Source: Populus alba
Taxonomy: Eukaryota > Streptophyta > Magnoliopsida > Malpighiales > Salicaceae
DNA: 64,000 nt
Assembly: GCF_005239225.2 (NCBI RefSeq)
Contig: NC_133295.1
Location: 62,001 to 126,000, forward strand
Direction of reading: 5' to 3'
Part shown: positions 23,900 through 36,151 of the stretch, piece by piece
Layout: each line of letters begins with the position of its first letter
Position numbering within the stretch: the stretch's first letter is position 1
Translations under genes and position numbers: made by a program
Notes under the pieces: generated by a model
Databases searched by the model: none
Seen by the model: only the letters and a program-made list of their open reading frames with translations
Told to the model about the DNA's origin: nothing

Positions 23900-26110
23900 T
23901 TTATCTGAATTCTATTTTTAACAAATATCTTCTCATCACAGTATTTTTTGACACAAGTTATCTTAGATGGGAGAATATTGACCAGTTATCACATAAAGGC
24001 ACTTCCCCACCATTGTCATGCCTTGAAACGTGGTTGATTCTTATTTTCAATTGAAGCTCAAAATAGTACGAGATAAATGTTGAGATCTCTCCAATAATAT
24101 AGGCCTCGTACATTAAAGCCTTAACATGCGTTTTGTTTTTTACTTTTCTTTTAAAGTTGAATAAGTACTTACATGAAATTAAATGAATATTTTGAAATAT
24201 GAAAAGAAAGATAATAAAAAATTAATTATGATGCATGTGTAATCATTAACTTCTCGAATATATACATCCATCTATATTGGACTGGACTTCCAACTTTTAC
24301 CTCAAACAATAAATATATGGGTAGATGCCCCATCGAGTCGAAAACCAATGGAGATAATATCATCTCAAAGTTTGCATATTGTCTTAACAATATTCATTTC
24401 AAGCCTCTTCATGTGTTGTGTTTACAACTTGTTGAGCATATATCTCTAAAAAGCAATTGATCTCTGTGAGTACATCTCATATTTCCTTTGGCAATAAATC
24501 CTGGTAAGCTAATGGAATGAGTGTTTGCATAATCGTGTGACAATTATAACATTTCATTCCATACAATATACAATCCTTCAAATTCACCAACCTTGATATG
24601 TTTGAGGTATGTCTACCAGGAAATCACAGGTTGTTAAGTCATTGTTAAACAAGTAACTATACATTATTGTCTAAGGCAAAACCGGCTTTGAAATTTACGA
24701 CTTGTGACCCAGCATAAACCAACTCTATATTTTTATAATGACAAAAAAACTATATTCATTATAGCCTTGATGTTGTTCTTTGTCTTTTCATTCATGTCAA
24801 GAATCATGTTTAAAATGTTATCAAACATGTGATATATATATGACATTAAAGTTATGGTGGAGGAGATTGGTCTTCCAATAAGAAAGCTCCCATAAAATAC
24901 TTCGTTTTACCTAATTGCGGGTCAATCCAAAATCAGGAAAATTTTGCTTACGAGATTGAAAACAAAACAAAATGTCAACATACCCCAACAAAGAAGTGTT
25001 TTCAATTCTTTCTGAACTTGTGATCCATTGGTAAGAACTACTGGTTGCAGTAAAAAAAGATGCTTTTACAACCATTTGTTAGTATGAATACCTTGTTATT
25101 TTTCATATAACATGGACATGTTAGTTTTCTATACGTGCTCCAACCAGAAATCATTCAATAAGATAGAAAATCATTGATAGTCCACGTCAAAGCTACCTTT
25201 ATAAGAAAATTTTGTTTCTTCGATACATCAGAAGTTAAAGCCTCGAATGATTACAACTATTTCAACTCATCAATAAACAATCGAAGACAAACATCTGTAT
25301 TCCAACCTGGACTATTAGGACTAGGTATAACTATAGATAAAAACATGAACTTCGATCTTATACACATTATCGGTGGTAAGTTGTAAATCGTGAGTATCAC
25401 CTATCAACAACAATAAAGAGTAACAAATGACCCAAATGGATTGAATTTATTTGTACATAACCCAAGACACATGTTCCTTATCTCCACTTAAAATTAAGGA
25501 TGCACATTGTTAAAATATTTCCAGACTTCACCATGGGAAGGGGCACACCATCATCCCATACACCATATCATGTGATAGTTGTAGTCTAGGTGTGATTGAC
25601 AAGTATCTAAGTTTTTTGTATGTGACAAGAGTTCCTCCCCTACTAGTCATGATTTTATAACGAGAATGCCGACCGCCTACATGTTCTGTACTTAGTCAAC
25701 TTTGCATTTTCAATGCAGTATAACATGCATGAGTTTAGAAACATGTTAATTTTCTGACATCCTATATTAAAGGGTTTCATCATGGACTTAGTAGCATAGA
25801 AGTTCTTTTGTAGTATGTTCCTTTTAGGTAAATGCTTATCACCCATTTGACAATTCTATCATAACTGGCCTCACTCAACCTATGATTTGACTTGATGATG
25901 AATACTTATTCAATGATCAATAATTAACTGTGATTTGTATAACCATCTCATAATGGTTTGTTAGAATCTTTCAAAAGATTAAAAAAAACCTGGTTGTTTA
26001 TACATTAGGTTTTTCATCTATGATTGAACATTGATCGATATGACCTTAATTCATTCTCATCGCATCTATAATCATATTATTATAAGGATTAATATTGTCA
26101 TCTATAACTC
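23900..26110 (-). pseudogene. CACTA TnpD-like transposase remnant
   Basis: The minus-strand translation gives family landmarks in order from right to left: CSIIDEKPNV (about 26020), NFYATKSMMKPFNIGCQKI (25740-25800), NPFGSFVTLY (about 25430), YNLPPIMCIRSKFMFLS (about 25350), TDVCLRLFIDELK (about 25280), and further left the C-terminal region with CKL and GPVQYRWMYIFE (24250-24290). These match copy B phrase by phrase. Numerous stops and frameshifts rule out function. The first roughly 100 residues are missing. Confidence 0.75.
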
Positions 26111-26149
26111 CATACACGTTGCTTGATAAAATATCTGATATTATTTTGT

Positions 26150-26990
26150 TGTGTTGCTTGATAGAATGTTTTATAGTTTAGCATTATTATGCTTCCATAG
26201 TGGTATCATTATCAATACTGATAATAATATCACTTATAATGGAGGAAGCCATGAATTCTTAATTACTACATTATACATGTCCCTTAAAAAATTATCTAGA
26301 ATGTTATATGATTGTCTTGACCGGAATATGTTAGAATGGAAGTTGAAATTACTTTGAAGATGTTGCAAATCACGGCTAGTGTTTGTTATGTCGGTGTACC
26401 AATCTATAATGACGGGAGTGTGAATTCAATATTTGGGTCTGTAAGGATTAATGAGATTAATATGTTTGAGCTTTACTTGAATAGTAGACCTAGATGAGGA
26501 AACTCTTCTAGTATGAAGTTGACTCAAGTTCCAAGATGGTTGTCACATTAATAGAGTTAAGGTTAAAGAAGAAGATGAAGAAGATAGGGATGATAGGGAT
26601 GCTGAGTTAATTGAACTTGTTAATCAATACATGACATCTTTTACTTTTGAATTTAAGTAAATGAAGAAGATACGGATAATTATTATAAATGCAATGACTG
26701 AGCTAATAGTTGTAGGCATTCAAGCTTATCATTTAATGAATTAGCTAGAGGTTGAAAAAAATTAAAAGACGAGTCTGAATGTATTAATACAGTACAACAA
26801 TGGCATATTACTGAAGATGTTGTGTGCTATTTATGTGAATTGTGTTTTTATGCTAAAAACTTGATTATTAGAATTGTATGAAATGTTGTTTTTTTTCGGT
26901 AAGGGAGTTAATGGAAGAAAAGATTGACCCCCGATAAGTCTATTAAAGGATTCGCATATAGAATTCATAATAATCAAGTTCCAGATGGTA
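26150..26990 (+). pseudogene. MULE (MuDR-type) transposase N-terminal remnant
   Basis: A plus-strand stretch reads ITYNGGSHEFL (26228-26260), then about 30 residues later LEWKLKLL, and in another frame YVGVPIYNDGSVNSIF followed by ELYLNSR (26385-26500). This order is typical of the N-terminal region of plant MuDR-type transposases, where a glycine-glycine start, a PI-D-D segment and an ELYV-type segment occur. An acidic stretch (EEDEEDRDDRD, 26560-26600) follows, as in that family. The frame is broken. The catalytic part is not found. Confidence 0.5.
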
Positions 26991-28303
26991 TCTACAACTT
27001 GAGTGTTGCAAATACTAATTGTAACTCGATCAATTATGCTAAATTTCTAAATATTTTTTTTTGTTTATTTTATTTTACTAAAATGAATTTTTAACTATAC
27101 CAAGTTACAAGAAGACTCCACAGTAGGTTCGTTTGTACTTAGATTCCGGGGGGAATGAATTTCTTAATTGAGTTGTTGCTCCAAAAAAAGAATACAAGAC
27201 AGCTAAGCTTTACATGTGATTCCATGCTTAAATTAATTAATGCTTCAATCAGAGAGAAATAAAGAAAGACTTGATTGAGTTTTTTCTGTAAATGAATAGG
27301 GTATTTACTTATGAAATATATCTTGTATAATTTATTCATTTTAATAGATCATTGGGTTCATAAGAAAATTCATGTACATATATTCAAACTCAATATAAAA
27401 ATACAGAAAAAAAAATCTTTATATATATCACTCAAATCGTCACCATTAAATTAACAGAATATTATGAAATTCTTTTTAGAAATTAAAAAAACTGATAAAT
27501 TTCAAGTTCATTTTACCTATGAGCTTTAAATATGTATTTGATAATGTGATGAGTAGTGTTTTTTAAAAGCATTTTTTAATTGAAAATATATTAAAATAAT
27601 ATTTATTCATTTTTTTTTACATAAACACAAACAAAATTATAAAAAATATTTTAAAAAAATGATTACAGGCCGCCTGAACCAGGAAAGCAGAGTCTACTTC
27701 GGGGCACTTGTATAAAATGATTTGCAATATAAAATCTACTCTCTCAATCCCAAAAATATTGTTTGGCTCATGAGTATTATTATCATCCCTATTTGGAGCA
27801 TATTTAAGAATATTTTATGTTTGAATTCGAATACCAAATCATAATACAGAAAAAGAAACTTATTTATTGTTTAAAATTCTCTCACTGAAATACACGATTA
27901 ATTATGAACAATTGATTTTTTTTTTTCCCCACTGAGATACATGATTAAAATTCTATTATTGATGTAGTAGACTTGGCCGTCAGTTATGGGTCATGAGTGA
28001 AAAGTGGATGGAGCTTTGCCAAGTCTTTCAGAAGTAGAAAGACTATCCATCAATGGAGAGGACCCATGCATCAGTGGCACCAAAACTATATAGCAATCAA
28101 ATTCAATGCACCATCCACCAGCTCCACGGTGAGCCACACCCATTCTTTACGAGCCCACATGCCACCGTCATAGCTATAACCCCACGTTTGGCTAGGTCAA
28201 GTCTTCGCACCAAGACAAATCACAAATGACACTACAGTGCCCATTAGTCGTCTCTCTTTCTGTTCGAAGTGGTTGTGGTTGTGGTATTGGCTTTGGCAGG
28301 TGA

Positions 28304-28306
<3 letters not shown>
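26991..28306. other. Intergenic DNA with a MITE-like copy
   Basis: No gene recognised. A MITE-like copy lies at 27545-27680. The segment 28000-28300 is more complex and C-richer, as plant promoters or leaders can be, but no coding exon follows it. Confidence 0.4.
27545..27680. repeat. Dispersed AT-rich MITE-like repeat, copy 2
   Basis: Shares the aatatattaaaataatattt core and long A/T blocks with 1438-1600. Confidence 0.4.

Positions 28307-28347
<41 letters not shown>
28307..28347. repeat. (CT)n microsatellite
   Basis: About 20 CT units following a G/T-rich stretch. (CT)n runs are frequent in plant 5' leaders, but no gene follows. Confidence 0.95.
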
Positions 28348-28351
<4 letters not shown>

Positions 28352-29160
28352 TTTGTTTCTTATCATCATATGTGAGATAAATACTGTAATGTCATCTTCT
28401 TCTTAAATTTCCACACAAAAGAACGAAACTTGTGTTGTCATAGATAGATATCGAGAAACTAGTGGTTAATACGTAGGAAGACGCAGTCAATGGGAACGGG
28501 CAGGCAGCGGCCACTGCTAGTTGTTTCAAGTGAAACCCTTTTGCATCCAATTAAGCATTAAGATATTTATCTTCCTTTGTTCCAAAAATTAAATATTACA
28601 TACAAATAATCACAAGCCATATAGGATTGATACAAAAAATGATATGGGAAATAGATTTTCATACAAACACAGGTCGCAATTATTTTTTCCATGAAATTTC
28701 ATTCATTTAAAATCTATAAATCCACATTCTACGTACGTACCGCCTAAAGATTAACATATCCATTTGTATGGAAATTAACATGACAAGAAATTTGTAATTA
28801 TTTTATGAATCAATTGAATGAGAGGTTGTCTTGAAAGCTACTTGGCATCCAAAATCCCATTAATGTACTTGATCCTTCCACAGGATTTGACTTACGTTGT
28901 CCTATCGGGGAAGGCATATATCATCATTCTTTTCAGGAAGAGAGACGTAACATTTGGGCTGTTTTCAAGGAGGAGGGGTGGTGGCTTCCATGAGTCGCCT
29001 GGGTTGCCCCTTCGAATATTCTAAAGGTTAATTATTGAGCTTGACTATGAATAGTTTCTCCAAATAGGTCAATGAATCTTGTCCATTCTTGGCATGAGGA
29101 TAAAGTTATCGAGTTATAGCAAATGCCATCGTACATTGGTTGATTTTTCTACCCTTGGTA
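28348..29160. other. Unassigned DNA
   Basis: A short plus-strand frame (28818-29024) has no recognisable domain. It may belong to the same non-LTR element as the RNase H fragment downstream. Confidence 0.3.
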
Positions 29161-29169
29161 GTAGGAGAG

Positions 29170-29310
29170 CGATGTTTTATTTAAAGGGATGAATGGAAAG
29201 AAGAGTTGATTGGCTTCTAGAGTCAGATTCTCATAATGTTATAGTTTGGATGCAGAAGGATACTGTTGAAGATTTCATAGTATTTTTAAATCAATATTTA
29301 TTATGATAAT
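29170..29310 (+). pseudogene. RNase H-like (RVT_3) fragment, 5' part
   Basis: A short plus-strand stretch reads DWLLESDSHNVIVWMQKDTVEDF, which resembles the ESDS...V.W segment of plant RVT_3-type RNase H domains found in LINE-like elements. The region before it is frame-broken. The C-terminal half appears at 30050-30170, after the Helitron-like insertion. Confidence 0.45.
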
Positions 29311-29469
29311 TAAAATTGTGCTGGGATAATATATTTGATAAAGAAACCGATATAAAAGATATATAAATATATTTAGTTAGAGGGGAAAAAAAACATTGTT
29401 TTTAAAATTATTTTAAAGTTAATTCTCATAATTTCAAAATAAAATTTTAAATATTATTATTTATTATAA

Positions 29470-30010
29470 AGAAAGCTAAATGACATGAGGATTTTACTGT
29501 AGCTCTAGACATAGATTATTGTACATTACAACAATGAAATTTATATGGCTATAATGTGTAATTAAGAGGACCATGAGAGGCATTTTAGTATTTTCAAGTT
29601 GTCTTTTCTATTTTTTTTATTTGAAAAGTTATTGGCAAATATTCCAAGAGTCTTGAGTCTGGCAACCATGTTTGGTGCCAGACCTAGGCGCGGGCTGACA
29701 ACTATGTTTGGTGTTAGATGTGAGTCTTGCAAGGTTGCCACAACTAGGCGTGGGTTTGCTTGGCCGCCAAACCCAAGGCTATGAGATCTGACATGGTAGC
29801 CAGATCCAAGTTTGTTAAGTTTTGGGTTTGGCATAGCTGTCAGACTAAAAGTTCTTGGGTATAACATGGTTATCAAACCCAATTCACTTGGGTTTGGTAT
29901 AATTGTCAGACTCAAGAGATTTAAAATATATTTTATGCTTTTAATATATTTTTTTGACATTTTAAAAAAATATTATTGACTCGTTATGGAGCGCGGGCTA
30001 ATATACTAGT
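29470..30010 (+). mobile_element. Helitron-like non-autonomous element (3' end at 30010)
   Basis: The right end shows a Helitron-type terminus: a GC-rich, now imperfect hairpin (actcgttatggagcgcgggc, 29979-29998) followed about seven bases later by CTAGT (30006-30010) and then T. Internally (29650-29900) there are degenerate lines with gtttggcat and gtcagac repeated at about 40-50 bp. The 5' end is not fixed; a start near 29470-29510 is a guess. The position between two RNase H fragments supports an insertion. Confidence 0.5.
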
Positions 30011-30049
30011 TTTTATCTAAATATGGTATAAATCTTTGTATTAAGTTAG

Positions 30050-30170
30050 TTTTAGACATGTATTTCGTTACATAAGCTAATCAAGTTGCTGATAGTTTGG
30101 TAAAGGCAAATCTAGTTAGGGAGCATGATTGAATTGCCTGATTGTAATTTGATTTTCTTTTTGATAGCAA
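30050..30170 (+). pseudogene. RNase H-like (RVT_3) fragment, 3' part
   Basis: Plus-strand translation reads ANQVADSLVKANLVREHD, resembling the REANQVAD.LAK tail of plant RVT_3 RNase H domains. A stop replaces the residue before the alanine. It would continue the fragment at 29170-29310 if the Helitron-like segment were absent. Confidence 0.5.
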
Positions 30171-30289
30171 CTAGCTCTCTAGATCTTTTATTTAAATAAT
30201 ATCTGGACTATTCATTAAAAAAAACAACTTGTTTCTGAACTGAAAGAATAAAAATATTTATTAAAATTATATGTATAAAAGAAATATAT

Positions 30290-30620
30290 CAACTTGGAAA
30301 CTTAAACTTTTTTAAATAGAATTTTAAAATATAATTTATATCAATTTTTAAATATCTTCTCAGTAAAACAATTTTAAACTTGAGATTTGTACAAACCCAT
30401 ATTATCTTGTATTATTAATTAATTTTAATTACAAGAGAATTAAAATGATGATGTTTGAACATATAATTGTTTAATTAATAAGATTTTGACATAATTTTGA
30501 AAAATTATTTTAAATTAAAAACTTAAAATTTTTAAATAAAATCAATATATATATTATTTATATTATTTTTTAACATAATAATATCATTTAATTTTAAGAT
30601 ATATTTTTTTAAAGAAATAT
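30290..30620. repeat. AT-rich repeat related to 55440-55760
   Basis: The phrase ttgtattattaattaatttt and a following gaacatataattgtttaatt recur with changes at 55440-55760. Likely an old LTR or MITE family; no ends identified. Confidence 0.35.
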
Positions 30621-31389
30621 TTTAGTGGCAATTTAAGAAAGTCCAACTACGACTACTTTCTACAAGACTATATATATTGATATTTACGGTTGTTAATTAT
30701 TACCATTACATTTGTTTATTAGCATAATTTGTCTCAATCATTAATTGTGTCTTTACCGATTTAGATACCAACATTTCAACACATACGTACAACCATTTAT
30801 ATTTTCAATCGTTGGTACTTTTAAATTTTGTTAAAGTCTTCTTTTTTTTCAAAAATAAAAATAAAAATAAAAATAAAAACAGAGAGTAAAAGTCAATACT
30901 TCTGTCTTTCTAGAATGGATTGTACAGCTAGCAAAGACATTAACAGCACTTCTTTCTTTAATATTTGTATTTTCTTATAATTTATTCAGGTGATACTTTA
31001 AATTTTTTTATTCAATGATAATAAATATTCTTAGATAAATTTACACATATTAAACTCATTATTTGAAAGTTTTAAGTGGACACCTCTTTAAATTAGTCTA
31101 ATATATTAAACAAATATTTTTTAAAAAATTCTAACTATAAAATCTAAACTCAAGAAATTTTTTAGAAATATATTTTCTCAACTATTATACCAACTCCTTA
31201 AAACTACATGGTATTATTTATTCATGTTCAAATCAACACATTGTGATCAATATTTTGTGAAGATCAATAATTCCCAGAATTACGGAGACAATCTTTTGAA
31301 TCTTTTGATAGTAATGTCGTCATTATAGCACTCATCATGCAGTGAAATACACAAAATAATGGACGATATATGAAAAAAAAAATTATTAA
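30621..31389. other. AT-rich intergenic DNA
   Basis: Nothing recognisable beyond low-complexity A/T DNA. Confidence 0.4.
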
Positions 31390-32630
31390 TGCACATCTTT
31401 ATAAATATCTTTATAAAAATATAAGATATTTATATTAAATATCTAAGATATTTTTTAACATATTTATCTTAATAAACTCTATATTAACAGATAGAGCTTC
31501 ATTTCTCTGGACAAGAAATCAAAAGACCGGAGCTCATCTCTCTAAAGAATACAAGTCTAATATTAGACTTAAATAAAACTTAAGGAACACTTAAGCCTAG
31601 AAAACATTTAATTTCTTTTAACACTTGTACAAATACTATACTAGCTTTAGAATCATAGTTTTTTTTTCCGCAAGTATCCTCGAACCCACCAAGCCTTTCG
31701 AGTCTAGTTTTATTAGCCAATGAAAAGAGTATCCAATCTTACTAGGGTTTTTTTTCATCATTGTCAATTGATGTTGTTAGTAAAAAAATAAAATAAAAAT
31801 CCAGTTCATTAATTAATATTTTTGGAAAGCTCTGGCTGATGAAACCTAAACATAATGATAGCTATGTCAATGGCTATGTCTATAGATATATGCTAGTGAT
31901 ATGCTAGTAGTTAAGCCAACAGTTATGCCTCGGCTATGCTTCACATGGCTTTGCTAACCGTTATACTCAAAAACACCCATGACTATGCTCTATGATTATG
32001 CACCAAGGCTAAGCCCATAAACTACTTTTATGGCGTCTTATACATATAAAAAATGTCACTAGAACTTAGAGAGCTTTGATGATACACAAAAGGTGACATT
32101 ACCCACTTCAAATATTTCTCATGTTTGCTATGTAAAGTCTTCCAAACATATCTTGTTGCAAAACTTTGGGGCTCTAATGATATATGAAAAAAATACACAA
32201 ATAATTTATACAATATACACTTTTTATAAATATCCTAGATATTTATATTAAATATCTTATAACTTAGATATTTATTTATGAGATATTTATTTTAAATATC
32301 TTAAATATTTCTTAAAATATTTATCTTAAAAAAATCTAAAGAAACAAAGCTTCATCTTCTTAGATAAGAGGTCATAACTCATCTCTATTAGAGAACACAA
32401 ATCTAATAAAAGACATAAACAAGACTTAAAGAATATTTAAATCTAAAAAATATTTATTTTCTTAGTCACCTGGACATATACCATACTCACTTCAACATTG
32501 GAGTGTTTTTTTAAGGTGTCATCGAGCCCATCAAATTCTCCAGATCTAATTTTATCAACATATAAAAAGCATTATTAATCTTTCTACTGGAATTTTTAAC
32601 ATCCTCATCAATAATGATTATTAGTTGAAA
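31390..32630 (+). mobile_element. TRIM-like element: two direct repeats around a short non-coding core
   Basis: 31390-31790 and 32220-32630 are direct repeats of about 400 bp. Both carry, in the same order, a ttataaatatc...atatttatattaaatatct block, an agagcttcat/aagcttcatc block with aagaaatcaa/agaggtcata, a ctcatctct...gaatacaa/gaacacaa block, acttaaataaaacttaa/acataaacaagacttaa, and a cgaacccaccaa/cgagcccatcaa block. The core (31791-32219) has no coding capacity but repeats ctatg/ggctatgc motifs. The copies differ at many sites, so the insertion is old. Short LTR-like repeats around a tiny core fit a TRIM; a plain tandem duplication is the alternative. Strand is nominal. Confidence 0.5.
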
Positions 32631-33129
32631 TATGATTTTTTTTTTTTAATTGAGAAATGCAAAGATATTATTTGCATTAATAAAATAAATTAGAAAAAAT
32701 ATATGAATCGATAAACTGTGAAAGAATTGTTAATACTAATGAAAAAAATTAAATGAAAAGCTAATTTTTTTTCCTAAAAGAAAAATATAGCTGAGTATGC
32801 ACGTGTTTAACCCTGAATTTTTATTTTTATTTATGTATTTTTTTTTTATCTTAGAGATTATTTTTTATTATCAAGAATGACTAATTTTTATTTTTATAAA
32901 TATATCATGCAAATAAATTATATTTATATCAAATATAAAAGGGGAAAACTTAAAAGATAAATTTGAATAATATCTTTAAAACATTAAAAAAAATTCTACT
33001 CTATGCTAAAAGAAGTGGAGTGCAATGCACCTCCTTCATTGTTCATATGAATAGTGAATTAATACCTTTTTTATTATTTTTTAATTTATTTTATTTTTTT
33101 TTCAATGTATCCTCAGATGTTTCTTAATG

Positions 33130-33640
33130 GTCACTTATGTCATCTTTAGACTAGTCAAGTCAACTAAGTCACATCAAAATAACTCCAACACGATTTAACT
33201 TTAAATCTATGTTTTGGGTCAAAGAGTTTGTTCCCATTAATTTTCTCTTTTTTCTCAATTTTGCACTAGAAATTTTTATACTAGTCGGCCAAGTGGCTTT
33301 TTGACTGGCCAGGTAGACTAGGTTATGTCGAGTCGACTCTTATCTGATTTAATTTTAAACCTGATCTAGATAAGGAGTTGAGTCAAAAGGTTTTTCTGTC
33401 AATTTTATCCCTATTTTATCAATTTCGTTCTTGAAAGTTTTGTACCGGTTGACCAGATTATCTTTCGACCAGCCAAGTCGATTGGTTCATGTTGAGACAA
33501 CTTTCACAGGATTTAATTTTGAACTCGATCTAGTCAAGGAGTCGAGTCAGGAGGTTTCAAGGTTGACATATCAGGTTGAGTTTAATTTTGAATTTTTCTA
33601 TTACTTGGATATTTTTTCTTATGTTCAAAAAAGATTTTGA
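33130..33640. repeat. Degenerate tandem repeat, period about 162 bp
   Basis: The line from 33279 (actagtcggcc...ggatttaattttaaac...gagttgagtcaaaaggttt) recurs from about 33441 (accggttgacc...ggatttaattttgaac...gagtcgagtcaggaggttt), and a weaker version precedes it. The end near 33630 (cgacccgtagcg) is loosely similar to Helitron-type termini but lacks CTAGT. Confidence 0.5.
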
Positions 33641-35180
33641 TTCGACCCGTAGCGTATAATGAACCACCTGTAACTACTAAGTACTATTTACAAAGGTGAA
33701 TTGAAAAATTAAAAATGAGAGAAAGGGTATTATTTGACACTAAAATAAAAATTAATGCAAATTAAAAAAAAAATACATAAAAAATATTGAAGCTACAATG
33801 CAAGTCGAACAAAAAAGAACTAACATAAAAATTTTAATATGACATCTTTTTTTAATATTAAAACGATATATTGGATCGACATAGGCTTCATAACCAAACC
33901 CGCGATATAGGTAATGAATTCTACTGTTCTTAATAACCTTTTTAGACAAAGTTTTACTTAATTATATGATAAAACAATTGACTTTTATGAAATCGAGCAT
34001 CAAACTTGTGTTGGGATGTTTGCTTGACATCGAGATAATCTCATATAAAGTGAACGAAAACCAACTATAAAGGTCAATTCTCAATCAACCTAAGTTAATC
34101 TGTCAAACTCAAGATTTGAGTCATGAACTCAACTAAGTTTAATAGCTTTGTCTTTTTTCAAACTATTTTTTATTTAATTATATGATGACCAAAATAAACG
34201 ATTGTAGAATTAATAAGTAATCACATATTATGACATTTACTTGATACTATAATAACAACATAGAAAAAAAAAACCAAAATAAATTACAAAGATCAATTTA
34301 AAATCTACCAAATGTTGAAAAAGCCAAGAAAAAATTAAAATAAATAAAAAAAGAGATATTTCATTTTTCATATGTACACAGAAACACCATTAGCAAAGTC
34401 CACTTCTTTTAGTTTTTGAAGTAATATAAAACTCCATGCAAGTAATATATATAATCCAAAAACTAGTTCCTTTTTATAAAAAAATGATGAAAACATTTTT
34501 CAGTCACTATTTATGATTTATTATGTAGTAGAATTAGTCTCCAATTAGTTTTTTTTTTTTTTTTTTTTTTTGCTGTGTCAATTTAAAATTCAATTAAATG
34601 CTTAACCTTCAAATTAGTCCTTGTATCAAATTTCTTTCTCCAAGCCAACAGACTTATGTAAATTGCACATTACCTAATTGAGCATGTACGTTAACCCTTA
34701 TTATCTTATCGAAGACCAAGTTGATGTGCAATTCACATGCCAAGGTCTACAATTTGAATGAAAAAGAGTTTGATAGAAGGAATACTTTGAGATAAATTTT
34801 TATTTGAAGTTTACATCGATACAATTGATGATGTAGAAATTAATTAGAGACTTGTTTTTCATATAAGAATATTATTATATAATGTTTATGCATAATTTCA
34901 TAAATAAGCAGGAGATATTTATGTGTTCTCATATTTGAATTGAAAATTTAGTTATGATGGTGAAATAGAAATTTAGATTATGTCTGAATGAGAATTTAAA
35001 ATTTATACAATGTACATGTTGGTACAAGTGAGATAGCGGGTATCATTCAATAATAGAAAACTGCTAGCAAAGTGTAGGTTTCAGGTTGGTGTTGGACACC
35101 ATAATATTTTTAATTATTTATTTAAAGTCAAGCATGTTATTAAAATCTTGTTTAATTTAAAATTCATGTCATCAAATAAC
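33641..35180. other. Unassigned AT-rich DNA
   Basis: No gene seen. A T-run of about 29 bases lies at 34542-34570. The right half (34800-35180) may be LTR sequence of the gypsy element that follows. Confidence 0.35.
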
Positions 35181-35370
35181 ATGTCGAGCTAGTTAGTCAA
35201 TTAAAGGACTAATTAAGGCTAGGTTTGGGCTTGTCGAGCTAGTTATCCCGGTTTATGGACTAGCACTCAATTTGGGCATGTCAAGCTAGTTATTCCAATT
35301 CTAAGAGTAGCAATTGGTTTGGACATGTCAAGTTAGTTATCCCAGTTTAGAAACTAGTGTCCAGATTGGG
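35181..35370. repeat. Minisatellite, four units of 47-50 bp
   Basis: Units begin atgtcgagctagttag (35181), ttgtcgagctagttat (35231), atgtcaagctagttat (35278) and catgtcaagttagttat (35324), each followed by a variant of cccggtttatggactagca and a tttggg block. It lies within the proposed 5' LTR of the gypsy element. Confidence 0.75.
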
Positions 35371-36151
35371 ACAATGCAGATAACTACCCTAGACAAAGCT
35401 CTATGCTTGATTTTGGTCTAAGATAAAAGCTTATTACGATAATGAATAGGTGTCCGAGAAAGGACTAAAATTTTTAGTAACCTAGAGATGTGAAGTCTAT
35501 CAAGGGTTAATTTAATTAAGTTGCAAAATAATTTTTACTTAATGCATATTTTTATCTTATGTTATATTTTAGTGTGATTAATTTTATATTAAACACATTT
35601 TAGGTGCCTCACAGCAACATATTGGTCTATAACTATTTTAGAAATTTACTTTTATATTAAATTTTTCAATGTAACAAATTGTCGAGTCTTTCTGTATGTA
35701 AACATGTCATAAGATGTTATATTTTGGGCTTATTTTAGAATGTTAGAAATTATTATGAATGATGTATTAGTTTGAAACTTAGGTGATTTAAATTATGTTT
35801 TGCCATAAGTTTGCTTTAAATCCTTAGATAGAATATACCATGAACTATGCTTAAATTATATATAACAACAGTAATAATATTGATAATAATTCTAATATCC
35901 TTTAATAATAGTAATAATGTTAAGAATAGTAATATCCCTTGAAACTTGGACACTAGATTGATGAATGTACTATGCGATTGGAAATGTTGAACTCTTTAAT
36001 TGCAGGTTGTGAAAATTGATTGAGTCGATAATTTGGTAATGATATACTTAGGGGAAACTTTGCTAAATTTTTTTAAAATTCTTGTACTTTTAATGATAAT
36101 ATATTAGGTATACATGAAATATCATATAATTAAATTTAGAGATGTTACAGT
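35371..36151 (+). other. Probable 5' LTR tail of a Ty3/gypsy element
   Basis: This AT-rich segment runs up to a primer-binding-site-like sequence at 36152. No second LTR was found by eye on the right side, so the LTR call is by position only. Confidence 0.35.

Larger units (their letters stand above)
22580..26120 (-). mobile_element. Truncated CACTA (En/Spm) transposon, copy A
   Basis: The left part (22580-22930) holds repeated tcggtgatt/catcggta-type motifs typical of CACTA subterminal regions. Minus-strand frames then read an En/Spm-type second protein (23085-23690) and a TnpD-like transposase (23900-26110), both full of stops. Copy B at 45844-49534 carries the same two proteins on the opposite strand, and matching phrases (for example FVETHV and DRNxxYxLSN) show one family. 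The left terminal CACTA is not visible. The transposase N-terminus is cut off at about 26120, where MULE sequence starts. Confidence 0.75.

Noticed and set aside
28000..28346. A possible promoter and leader with a CT run
   Set aside because: No coding exon follows within reach on either strand, so no gene can be supported.
34542..34570. Poly-T run as the tail of a SINE on the minus strand
   Set aside because: No RNA polymerase III box A/B motifs could be recognised next to it.
35181..35370. A CRISPR-like array
   Set aside because: The regular units are a eukaryotic minisatellite without unique spacers of constant size, in plant nuclear DNA.
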